A stretch of 64,000 nucleotides of DNA. Origin: Fallopia convolvulus (taxonomy: Eukaryota; Streptophyta; Magnoliopsida; Caryophyllales; Polygonaceae). The DNA lies in the NCBI GenBank assembly GCA_964016875.1, contig OZ024724.1, forward strand, positions 49,416,438 through 49,480,437, given 5' to 3'. The position numbers and the translations under genes were made by a program. Under the pieces are notes generated by a model. It saw nothing but the letters and a program-made list of their open reading frames with translations. It searched no databases and was not told where the DNA came from. Below are positions 33,380 to 43,003 of this stretch, piece by piece. Position 1 is the first letter of the stretch. Every line of letters starts with the position of its first letter.

Positions 33380-33845
33380 ACATATACGTCCGTGTATAAT
33401 TTTATAACTATGTGTGCATAAATTTTATAGTTGATTCTGCATAATTTTATTAATTGTGCTTAATTTTTTATACTGACTGTGCATTGTTCTGTAACCGAGT
33501 GTGCATGATTTTTAAAACCGAGTGTGCAAGCTCTATTTTAGAAGAGTGTGCACAACTTTATAATGACAGTGCATAATCTTAACATTGAGTGTGTGTAATC
33601 TTGTTACTAAGTGTATGTGTGTGTAAGTCTAAAACTAAGTGTGAATGATGATATAAAGTTATGTACACTTAATTATAAAAGATTATGCAAAATTACTTAC
33701 AAAAATTATGCATATTCACTTATATAATCATGCACACACAATAATATATTATGCACATTCACTCATATAATCATGCATACTTAGTTAATAATTAAAAAAG
33801 TATGTAAACTCAATTGAAAAACCAAGCACAATCAGTTAGTTTTAG
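33380..33845. repeat. Degenerate TGTGCATAA minisatellite arranged as an inverted repeat
   Basis: Up to about 33655 the + strand carries repeated words like GAGTGTGCA(T/A)AA and CTGTGCATAATT at roughly 25-30-bp steps. From about 33660 the complementary words appear (ATTATGCACATTCACT, ATCATGCATACTTAG). The whole is an imperfect palindrome of a diverged short tandem repeat. Confidence 0.6.
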
Positions 33846-34143
33846 GCTTAAATAAAATTTGGCCATGCCACATTTTTCGATTTTTTCCATTTTAGTGATG
33901 TTTTAATCATGGTTCTTTATTTTTCTGAGATCCAATGAATTTGAAAGTATCTCTATATATTCTCTTGGCGAATACATTCTCCATTCTCTTGGAATCAAAA
34001 AACCTATAAATGCGGCTAACTTTCTTTATGAATAGTAATATGCACGCTTCCATAGGTATTTCTTCCAACACACTATTTTATTACTTTTTTATTCTATATT
34101 TTATTAGTACTACTTTTTTTATTCTACACCAAAATTAAACGTA

Positions 34144-35690
34144 GAAGACAATTGCACCCCCTTTATTTGCCTGGATTGATTTCCCTTTCTGATCTCTCCT
34201 CTATCTCGGTCTTCCACCTCTGTCCTCCCCCACTCGCCTTTCTTCTAATCTTTTCCGATCAAAAATTCGTCGCCGACCGCACCACCACCCGCCCGTAGCA
34301 TCACCACCCGTACCCAAAATCCACCTCCATTCTCATCTCCTTCCCTCGATTTTCGCTCCTCTGCGTCGTTTCCTACCCATCTCCGAGCAGTCCGACGACG
34401 CCCCCTACCACATAACCCCTCATCAATCCCCTCTGCTGCTACTTCTGGGCTTGTTGTACAGCTTCCGACGAACCCCCGCGACGCCTCCTGCGAGTGTGCT
34501 TCCAATTTCAGGTTCGCCCTATTAAATTCATACTTCTAACTTTGCTTAGAGCTTTTTTGGGGTTAATTGTTCTTCTGGATATAGGTGAATACTATAATAC
34601 CCAACTAAGGAAGGCAAATACTATACAATCAGTAACCCAAATATCCAACTAAGGAAGGCAAATTTTTAATCAATGTACGAAATATTTTAATGGAAAAGGA
34701 AAGCACAGGATTTTAAGGGTGGCACTGATATAGTTTAGCATCATAGAGTGTGTAGATGTTCAACTTTTATATGCTCATGAAACTCTCAACAGGTTCCAAA
34801 TTAGGCTTCTTCAACTACTTAATTTAATAGTTAAGATTACATATAATACTTGTTTGACAGAAGCTAAAAGGGGCTGAATGTTTACATATTCAAGTTGCAT
34901 AGCTGAACAGTACACTATTTGTCCTCAAAATAACTTCAGCAAGAACTTCTTTATTAGGTGTTAATTAGTGCATCATCGGTCATTAGTTTGACAGGCCCAT
35001 GAGTGGCCATTGATCATGGCACCTTTTAGCTTATTTGGTTAATACTAATTTCTCAGCTTTTCAGTCCTTTCTAAACAAGGTAGTAGATGTGTTCTCGTGC
35101 CTTGTACACCATATTAATTTGGTCTTCAATGATTGTGAATGTACATGTAGGATCCACATTATTATTCTCCCCATGTACTATGAATTTTGTCCATTTATTA
35201 TTAACTTCAAGTTATGAAGGAAACTTCTCCATGACCTGCAGGATATATAAGAAATAACCAGCAACCGTGTACAAATCAGGCCACGGTAAGTGTTAGATTT
35301 GGATTAGAAAGCTATCACCTACGTACGTTCATAGAGAATTTGCTTAGGAGATTAAGCTGATTCTTTTTTGTTGTGGTAACTTTATTACACTGATTCTCTT
35401 GCACTTTATTAATTAGCTTTCTTAGATTACCATGCATGCACATGAAGTTGCTGATCTATGCATAGAATGTTGTATATCACCTGTGGACTATTGTAGATCG
35501 GTGCACACTCACTGCACACCCACCCAACAGGAATGCGGGGCTGCTTATGTATGCCATATGTATCTATTAATAGCTTGGTTTTCTTATTAGTATCCTCAAA
35601 TTCATTTGGCCTGAATTTCTCCGTTACAATTCTTGTTCAATCAATCTAATTTACTTATACTTTTATAGACACATAAAATTGCTTATATTC
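34144..35690 (+). other. UTR/intron-like interior of the Helitron
   Basis: 34150-34510 is CT-rich and then GC-rich, ending AATTTCAG|GTTCGCC, like a first exon and splice site. 34510-35690 is AT-rich intron-like DNA. Without knowing the source gene I cannot assign exons. Confidence 0.3.
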
Positions 35691-36302
35691 ATACCGGACC
35701 TTCGTCTGGCTGTCCTCATCGATATGTGTTGGACGACACTGAAATAGATGTACAAGAGACACAGCCTAGGGTAAGTAATTTATCTAAATTATAGGTACAT
35801 ATAAATCAGAAACCAAACAAGCAAGTGTTGAGCTCTTCGGCTCTAGAGGGGAGGCTGTGTGCCTCTGTTGCAAGTTTGATTGACATCTCCAAAACTGAAA
35901 CAAAGTAATTTAGCCTCTTTTTTTATTTCTTTCTTGTTGTATTCGAGCAGTTTGTGTTATTTCTTTCTTTTACAACTTTTTCATAAATTGTAGCAAGCTT
36001 TTGAGGAGTTGAAGGTAGTGATAGAAAACTTGGGTCTTTTGAGGTCATTGGAAGCAACTTTTGATGCTATAGTATGATATTTAGTATTTAGTTATTATGA
36101 TTGAATGATTTTCATCTTATTATTGTTAAAGAAAATGTTGGCTCTTGTAAGGAACGACTCTGTGATTCCCTTTGGCTTCATACATCAACTCCGTGTACAA
36201 CTTAGAAAGTGACCGGATCAGTAAAAGCTGCCTTGACAATTATACAGCTTAGAAAATGACCAGCTGCCTTAAACAGTTATATAGATTGTTCCGTAGTAGA
36301 AG

Positions 36303-36444
36303 AGTGATTAGTGTTGGCTTGACTGCAAACCCCATAGTTAACTTTTCTGGTGCACTTGGAAACGATACTCTTGCTTTAGGAACTGATTTATCATTTGACT
36401 CTGCATCTGGGAATGTCACCAGGTGTAATGTTGGGTTCATTTGA
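36303..36444 (+). pseudogene. VDAC (mitochondrial porin) gene fragment
   Basis: SVGLTANPIVNFSGALGND and TLALGTDLSFDSASGNVTR match the conserved middle-to-late strands of plant voltage-dependent anion channels of the outer mitochondrial membrane. Only about 43 residues are present, with a TGA at 36442. The rest of the barrel is missing. It lies inside the Helitron-like element, which fits DNA-level capture. Confidence 0.75.
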
Positions 36445-36496
36445 CTCGAGTTTTTAACACTATATATAATTCTCTATCTTTGTCCTTAAATAGGAA

Positions 36497-36796
36497 ATGA
36501 ATATTACTTTGGAGAATGAAGAACTTCCTGGTGCAAATGGAGCATATAGTCTTATTCCAAAGTTGGCTAATGTAATTCCTGGAATTAATGAGGCCATCAA
36601 CTTTGCAGAAAATGCTCAAGTAAGGCCATACTTGCCTTTTGGCTTGACAAAACTGAAGAACATAACATGCATGCTGCATAATCCATACCTATATTCTGAT
36701 CTCACAAAAATGCTAAATGTTACTTATCAGGTGCATCATCCAGAAGGAAAGCATACAAGCAAATGTATTCTTCGTCTATTACATTCCAAATTGTAA
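36497..36796 (+). pseudogene. Exon-like ORF of unrecognised gene in the Helitron
   Basis: A 99-codon frame (MNITLENEELPGANGAYSLI; PGINEAINFAENAQVRPYLP; KLKNITCMLHNPYLYSDLT) with normal protein composition and splice-like AG/GT words nearby (CAG|GTGCAT at about 36730). It is probably another captured exon. I do not recognise the family. Confidence 0.4.
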
Positions 36797-37221
36797 TGCG
36801 TCCCACGGATACTCATTACTTTAACGAAGTCTATTCAGGTCCTCTGTGGGACCTTCATACTCCCTTTACTGCTAGATGTTGAACAATAGCCTTCATCATT
36901 GTTTCGTGCACTCCAAAGGCGGATTCCTTTGTTAAGTGCCTTGTTAGGCTTTTGGATTTTTCTCGTCATTTGATGTTCATCTTTAAGGTTTAGTTGTTAT
37001 TGCTCTAAAATCTCCATTCCCTTCAATTAGGCTTTTGTATCTTCTTTTTTCAAGTTTTGTTGTTTCATTTGTTTAAGTTAATTGAACTTGCCTTTTTAAG
37101 TTCTAATAAAACATGCTTGTGTTCATAGAGAGTTTAGACTTAAATAAAAAACAAAATACCTCCCGCGAGCTATTAGCGCGCGGTCCTCCCCTAGTAATAT
37201 ACAAATATGGACCCAACTTAT

Positions 37222-37377
37222 TGTTGGATTGGATTAATCCCCCTTGGGGTTTACCATGACATTCATCACAATATATAGGATTACAAGGATATCATGTACA
37301 AGGCAAATATCAATCATACAAAGCTAAATAAGTACACTTTCCTTAATACAATTATCCTAGAATTATCCTTGCTATCA
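37222..37377 (-). repeat. Copia D 3' LTR
   Basis: On the minus strand TGATAGCAAGG to TTAATCCAATCCAACA. Its first three bases form the TGA stop of the polyprotein frame. The PPT (CTGCGGGGGGA in minus sense) abuts it. Confidence 0.9.
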
Positions 37378-40300
37378 TCCCCCCGCAGTCACAACGGGAA
37401 GAGGTCGAACCGTAAGACTGGACCGGAAGTCGAGAAACAGTTGCCGGGGTAAGCCTTTTGTGAAGATGTCAGCATATTGAAAAGAGGACGGGACATGTAG
37501 AACCCGAATTAATCCAAGGGCGACTTTCTCACGCACAAAGTGTATATCAAGCTCCACATGCTTCGTGCGTTGATGCAAGACAGGATTTTCGGCGAGATAT
37601 GCAGCGGACACGTTGTCGGTGTATACAATGGAGGCCATAGTTAAGGGACAATGCAACTCCAAAAGTAGATTCCGAAGAAATGCACATTCAGCCACCACAT
37701 TTGCCACGCCTCTATACTCGGCCTCGGCGCTAGACCGAGAAACAGTTGCTTGACGCTTGGAGGACCATGAGATAAGGGTGTCGTTAAGAAACACGCAATA
37801 TCCCGAGGTAGAGCGTCGAGTATCCGGGCAGCCACCCCAATCGGCGTCGGTGTATGCAACAAGCTTCGGTGAAGAGCTAGACCGAGAGATAGTAATGCCA
37901 AGAGCCGACGTGCCTTTTATATACCGAACGATACGCTTGAGAGCAGCAAAGTGAGGTTCACGAGGGGCATGCATGAATAGACATATCCGTTGGACTGCAT
38001 AACTGATATCCGGGCGAGTGAACGTCAAATATTGTAACGCCCCCGCAAGGCTGCGGTACAGCGTCGGATTGGACATTAGGGTGCCAGCCGAGGCACTTAA
38101 CTTGCTGGAGACTTCAACAGGAGTGGCGGCAGCCGAGCATTCCGACATTCCAGCACGTTGAACAATGTCAAGTGCATATTTTTCTTGAGATAAGAACAAC
38201 CCGGAAGAGGTCCGACGAGCCGAGATACCCAAGAAGTAATTAAGAGGACCAAGGTCCGACATGGCGAACTCGCTGCGCAAAGCTGAGATGATAGAGCGGC
38301 GCAGAGATTCCGATGAGGCCGTCAAAATTATGTCATCGACATATAATAGTAAGAATGCCATATTATGACCTTGCTTGTAGATGAATAAAGACGTGTCACT
38401 CTTGCTGCCGACAAAACCAATCCGAAGGAGATAAGAGGCGAATCGTTGATACCACGCTCGTGGTGCTTGCTTGAGTCCGTAAAGGGATTTTTTTAAGCGA
38501 CACACATGATGAGGCATGGTCGGATTAACAAACCCGGGAGGTTGATGCATAAACACGGTTTCATTGAGATGTCCATGGAGGAAGGCGTTTTTGACGTCCA
38601 GTTGATGAATGGACCATTGGCGTGATATGGCAAGGTGGAGGACGGTGCGGATCGTTGCCGGTTTAACGACGGGACTAAATGTCTCGTCACAATCCACACC
38701 AACCTCTTGAGATCGACCATTAGCCACCAACCGGGCTTTGTACCGTTCTAGACTTCCATCGGAACGAAATTTGTGTCGGAACAACCACATACAATTCACA
38801 ATGTTCATTTTGGCCGGACGAGGCACGAGCTCCCAAGTATCATTACGCATTAGGGCTCGGTATTCATCAAGCATGGCCGCATACCAATGTGGGTCGAGGA
38901 CGGCCTTTTTATGAGATGTGGGAATGGGTGAGAGAGAGTTGGTTTGAGTATGGAGATTGAAGGGAATTTTGGGCTTGACAATGCCACTTCGACTCCTTGT
39001 GTGCATGGGAGGTGGAGGTGGTGGCGGTGGAGGCGGGGTAGGGGAAGGCGTTGAGTTGGACGTGGGAGTAGAAGCTGGTGGAGAATTTGGGTGAGGTAAC
39101 GAGAAAGGCAAGGGAGAGATTTGGTGTGATTGTGAAGATTTGGTGGTTGGGGAGGGAAATAAATTTTCCAAAATAAGAGGAGATATTTCAGAATCTAAAA
39201 TAGGAGAGGATCTTTGATTGGGAGAGATTATAGGAGAATTGTTAGCAAATGGGAAAACGTGTTCCACAAATGTAACGTGACGAGATATGAAGATCTTTTT
39301 GGATTTGAGATCAAGGCATTTGTAACCTCTATGATGGCTCGGGTAACCGATGAAGACGCACGGAGAGGATCGTGCAGCAAGCTTGTGAGGAGTGGTTGCC
39401 GAAAGGTTAGGGAAGCACAAGCAACCGAACACTCGTAAGTGAGAGTATGAGGGAGACGTGCCATAGAGGACATTGGTGGGGGTGGTGTTTTGTAGTAAGC
39501 GAGAGGGGGTAATATTTAGGAGATAGCATGCAGTTTCGAGTGCATGGGGCCAATATTCTAGAGGAACCGACGCATGGAGGAGGAGAGTCCGCATTATATT
39601 ATTGATGGTACGGATTATACGTTCGGCTTTACCATTTTGAGAGGACGTATGAGGACAAGCAAATCGAAAAGCAATGCCATTGGAAGAGAAGAATGAATGG
39701 AAATCATTATTATTGAATTCACCCCCGAGATCGCATTGAAATGATTTTATGGGTCGTTGGAATTGTGTTTGAACAAACTTATGAAATTGAACAAATAGTT
39801 GGAACACTTGAGATTTGTATTTAATTGGAAATACCCAAATAAAATGAGAATAAGCATCCAAAAACACAAGATAATAACGACAACCATCAATACTTAATAA
39901 GGGCGATGTCCAAAGATCGCTATGAATAATATCAAACGGAGCCGAGGCTCTTGAAAAAGATGAATTAAAAGGGAGGCGAGTGTGTTTGCCCATTTGACAC
40001 GAGGAGCACCCATTAGAGGAGAAATCCTTGTCAATTATTTCGGGAAGAAACAAAGTACGAAAGACATTGAAGCTGGGAGAACCGGGATGACCAATACGAG
40101 CATGCCAAGTTGACGCCGGGACAGCCGAGAGAGCAATATGAGCGGAAGTTGGGGGAGTGAGAGGATAGAGGTCGCCGGAACTATTACATCTCAGACGAGT
40201 TGTTCCCATTGGATAATCCTTCACAGAAAAACCAAACGGGTCAAATTCAACGGAAACACAATTATCTTTTGTAAGCTTACGGACGGAAACAAGATTTTTA

Positions 40301-41613
40301 ACAATTTGAGGGGTCACAAGAACATGCTTAAGAGCAAGGGGACGAGAGTTGGAAGGTAAATGGGTTTGTCCCAGACCCGAGGTCGGTATGCGGGAACCAT
40401 TGCCAACGATGACCGATGGAAGAGAACCAGAATGCGTAATGTTTGAGAGAATACCTGGGTTATTCGTCATGTGCGAAGAAGATCCGGTGTCCATGATCCA
40501 GTTTTGATCCGTTGAAGAAAGACCCATAGACGCGAAAGCTTGGGCTAAGTCCGTCGGATAGTATTGTTGATCTTGATAGACCGCATGAGCCTGAGGCGGC
40601 GTGGAACGAGGCGCCGAACCTAATATGCCAGCACTTGGGGAGCTTGGATAAGGGCATGGTGGTTGGGCCCAACCGGACGATGGCCATTGTGGAGCGTTGG
40701 GCCACTGTCCATTGAAACCGGGAACCGGTGCCCAGCCATACGGTGGTCGAAAGGGGAACCATTGTGGAGGCGTTTGTTGATCCGAGTTGCCCCGACCACG
40801 TCCCTTTCCATTACGACCTCCTCGTCCGCGGCCACGACCCTTATGAGACCCGCGTCCGGTGCCAAGGTTAGAGATTGGATCCGAAGATTGACGCGAGTCG
40901 GGAGTCGGGGTTTGAGTGGTATGAAGGGCAGGCGTAGACGGTGGAGTGGATTCTGATTGCTTGGCCCGACGAGTCTCCTCAAGGAGAAGACGAGAGCGAG
41001 CCACAGAGAAAGGGGGTAACGGATCAGATTGTTGAATGATACTGGCTACGGTGTTGAACTCGGATGTGAGGCCGGCAATAAGTCGGAGGACCAATGTGTG
41101 ATTTTCAACCGGGGCGCCGACGTTAGACAACTGATCGGAAAGCATCTTAAGTTGCTGACAATAGGCCGAAATAGAGGAGAAGGACTCTAGGCGACAATTG
41201 TTAAACTCATTCGCAAGATAGACAGCGCGCGAGTTCTTGTTATCATGAAAGAGCGCCTTGATTTTGTCCCATGCTTTTTGAGCCGTGGAGTCGGACTCAA
41301 GGATAGTGAGAAGGAGATCTTGAGAGATTGTGGCGTAGATCCATTGAAGAAGAATGGCATCAAGTTGATTCCAGAGCTCGTCGTCGATGTTGCTTGGGCG
41401 AGTCACTTTGGGATCAATATGATCGAGCACTTTGTGAGCACGAGCCGCCACTTTGAATAGTTCAGCCCAAGAGGAGTAAGGACCTTTTTCTGCATCAAGA
41501 ACAATAGGAATGATGTTCTTGATGTTAGAGACGGTAAGAGCGGAATGAAACGATGATTTTATCTTGGACTGATCATCGCCATCCGATGCGCCTGGAGTTT
41601 TGTCACCGGCCAT
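37375..41613 (-). CDS. Copia D Gag-Pol polyprotein, 1412 aa
   Basis: ATG at 41613, single open frame. Gag of the UBN2 type (WIYATIS, SAYCQQLKMLSDQ), then a Gly/Arg-rich segment (GRGRGRGGRNGKGRGRGN) in place of a CCHC knuckle, protease DTGSSS (Asp375), GAG-pre-integrase (WHARIGHPG, CSSCQMGK), integrase core D (IHSDLW), D (CDLGGEF) and E (NGKAERI), a Pro-rich linker with ten consecutive prolines, RT (DVKNAFLHGH, YGLKQAPRAWY, YVDD with Asp1093-Asp1094) and RNase H (TDADWGG, SSAEAEYRG, YTDNVSA). No catalytic residue appears lost. The stop codon lies in the LTR. Confidence 0.93.
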   Translation of the reverse strand: MAGDKTPGASDGDDQSKIKSSFHSALTVSNIKNIIPIVLDAEKGPYSSWAELFKVAARAHKVLDHIDPKVTRPSNIDDELWNQLDAILLQWIYATISQDLLLTILESDSTAQKAWDKIKALFHDNKNSRAVYLANEFNNCRLESFSSISAYCQQLKMLSDQLSNVGAPVENHTLVLRLIAGLTSEFNTVASIIQQSDPLPPFSVARSRLLLEETRRAKQSESTPPSTPALHTTQTPTPDSRQSSDPISNLGTGRGSHKGRGRGRGGRNGKGRGRGNSDQQTPPQWFPFRPPYGWAPVPGFNGQWPNAPQWPSSGWAQPPCPYPSSPSAGILGSAPRSTPPQAHAVYQDQQYYPTDLAQAFASMGLSSTDQNWIMDTGSSSHMTNNPGILSNITHSGSLPSVIVGNGSRIPTSGLGQTHLPSNSRPLALKHVLVTPQIVKNLVSVRKLTKDNCVSVEFDPFGFSVKDYPMGTTRLRCNSSGDLYPLTPPTSAHIALSAVPASTWHARIGHPGSPSFNVFRTLFLPEIIDKDFSSNGCSSCQMGKHTRLPFNSSFSRASAPFDIIHSDLWTSPLLSIDGCRYYLVFLDAYSHFIWVFPIKYKSQVFQLFVQFHKFVQTQFQRPIKSFQCDLGGEFNNNDFHSFFSSNGIAFRFACPHTSSQNGKAERIIRTINNIMRTLLLHASVPLEYWPHALETACYLLNITPSRLLQNTTPTNVLYGTSPSYSHLRVFGCLCFPNLSATTPHKLAARSSPCVFIGYPSHHRGYKCLDLKSKKIFISRHVTFVEHVFPFANNSPIISPNQRSSPILDSEISPLILENLFPSPTTKSSQSHQISPLPFSLPHPNSPPASTPTSNSTPSPTPPPPPPPPPPMHTRSRSGIVKPKIPFNLHTQTNSLSPIPTSHKKAVLDPHWYAAMLDEYRALMRNDTWELVPRPAKMNIVNCMWLFRHKFRSDGSLERYKARLVANGRSQEVGVDCDETFSPVVKPATIRTVLHLAISRQWSIHQLDVKNAFLHGHLNETVFMHQPPGFVNPTMPHHVCRLKKSLYGLKQAPRAWYQRFASYLLRIGFVGSKSDTSLFIYKQGHNMAFLLLYVDDIILTASSESLRRSIISALRSEFAMSDLGPLNYFLGISARRTSSGLFLSQEKYALDIVQRAGMSECSAAATPVEVSSKLSASAGTLMSNPTLYRSLAGALQYLTFTRPDISYAVQRICLFMHAPREPHFAALKRIVRYIKGTSALGITISRSSSSPKLVAYTDADWGGCPDTRRSTSGYCVFLNDTLISWSSKRQATVSRSSAEAEYRGVANVVAECAFLRNLLLELHCPLTMASIVYTDNVSAAYLAENPVLHQRTKHVELDIHFVREKVALGLIRVLHVPSSFQYADIFTKGLPRQLFLDFRSSLTVRPLPVVTAGG

Positions 41614-41737
41614 TGAATTGAAGAGAGTAGTTTGAGAAGGGAAAGAGTTGACGAGGGGGACGGCGGGCTAGGGCAGCGACCTCGTGAGGAGGGCGATGGG
41701 CGAGGTTAGGAACCGAAAAAAAAGAAATTTCTCTATA

Positions 41738-41749
41738 GCTCTGATACCA
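41738..41749 (-). promoter_or_regulatory. Copia D primer binding site
   Basis: Minus-strand TGGTATCAGAGC directly next to the 5' LTR, complementary to initiator tRNA-Met as in most plant Copia elements. Confidence 0.85.
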
Positions 41750-41905
41750 TGTTGGATTGGATTAATCCCCCTTGGGGTTTACCATGACATTCATCACAAT
41801 ATATAGGATTACAAGGATATCATGTACAAGGCAAATATCAATCATACAAAGCTAAATAAGTACACTTTCCTTAATACAATTATCCTAGAATTATCCTTGC
41901 TATCA
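41750..41905 (-). repeat. Copia D 5' LTR with TATA box
   Basis: Copy of 37222-37377 with no difference that I can see. A CCTATATATTG box on the minus strand (TATATA at 41800-41805) lies about 50 bp from the element's LTR end and is the probable promoter. Confidence 0.9.
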
Positions 41906-42293
41906 CTTATTTCATCGGAGTATTGTCTAACCACTACTTTATATTGGCTTATAATCGTCTAACCATTACTCGCAGTCAGGTTGTATTTGAGGGAGGAAAG
42001 CACAGGGGCCGGATTACATACCCAAAAAATCAATTACAGTATTAAATTCCATCAAAGTAAACCATTCGTAAAACCCAAATCTCCTGTGACCGTCCTTGAT
42101 TGATATATCTCGAAAAAAGAGTGGACATGTTATTAAAACCCAAGTTTCTTGGAACAACCTTGTATGTACATCACGTGGCTTCCACAAATAATATACTGTA
42201 CAAATCATTGTGATAATATAAAGTTTTGGCGAAAGATAGTAGTATAATTAAGGTCTAGGGAGTTGCAAATCGAGTATAAATTGCCCTGAAAAT
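41906..42293. other. Spacer between Copia D and the hAT MITE
   Basis: About 390 bp without a coding frame of note. It would be the original far-upstream region of the first P450 gene. I see no clear regulatory motif. Confidence 0.4.
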
Positions 42294-42942
42294 TAGGGGT
42301 GTTCAAAAATATCCGATCAATCCGATTCAGTGATCCGACGATCCGATCCGCGAAAATCCGAATCCGTTGGAAAATTATCCGATTCCGATCCGATCCGAGA
42401 AAATTAGCCGGATCACCGGATCAGATACGGATCGGGTCGTCAAACCCCCTGGATATCCGAAGGTATAATACTATACATATATATTATGTGCAATAACAAA
42501 AAAATTAATAGTCCATGTAGTTTTATGTGCTTCGACTTCCTTAGTACTACCCCTTTTTTGTTTGTTTTTTAAATTATTTTTAATATATTTCACACCACAA
42601 ATAAAATTAACGTTAAATAAAACCTAAATCTATATTTAACACCCCATTTTTATTTTATTTTAAATTTTTTTTCTCTTTCTTTTATGCGGATGATTATTTG
42701 GATCATGATTTTTGGGTGAAATTTACCGACTGAATAAATTATTTGGAACTTAAATACAAAAAAATATAAAAATATGAATATTCGGATATCCGCCACAAAT
42801 ATCCGATCCGATCCGAGCTATACGGATCGGATATACGGGTATACCCGGATCGGATACGGATATAGTTTTAGAGAAAATTTTATTGCGGATATCCGATCCG
42901 ATTAGTCGGATCGGATCGGATATTCGGTTATGAACACCCCTA
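42294..42942. mobile_element. hAT-type MITE directly upstream of the first P450
   Basis: Ends TAGGGGTGTTCA...TGAACACCCCTA. Flanking 8-mers are CTGAAAAT (42286-42293) and CCGAAAAT (42943-42950), 7 of 8 alike, as for hAT elements. Subterminal zones are packed with GATCCGAT words in both orientations; the centre is AT-rich. No transposase. A TATAAAAAT word at 42765-42773 is the nearest TATA-like box to the P450 start, since the 61 bp after the MITE has none. Confidence 0.8.
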
Positions 42943-43003
42943 CCGAAAATACAGCAACTCGATCAGCAAGCTAAAACAAGTAAACTCTCTACTAACAAAT
43001 TAA

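Larger units (their letters stand above)
33950..37194 (+). mobile_element. Helitron-like element carrying gene fragments
   Basis: The 5' end TCTCTATATATTCTC follows an A (33949). The 3' end is a GC-rich hairpin (CCGCG...CGCGG, 37163-37183), then TCCTCCC, then CTAG (37191-37194), followed by a T. Insertion between A and T without target duplication, a TC start and a hairpin-CTRR end define Helitrons. The 3.2-kb interior has a 5'UTR-like CT-rich block (34150-34500) and exon-like pieces including a VDAC exon. No helicase is seen, so it is non-autonomous. Confidence 0.6.
37222..41905 (-). mobile_element. Copia D, young and apparently intact
   Basis: LTRs 37222-37377 and 41750-41905, 156 bp each, look identical. 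Target duplication CTTAT is perfect (37217-37221 and 41906-41910). PBS TGGTATCAGAGC (minus) at 41738-41749, a PPT against the 3' LTR, and one uninterrupted frame between. The leader is only about 124 nt. All parts needed for transposition are visible, so this copy may be competent or very recently was. Confidence 0.95.
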
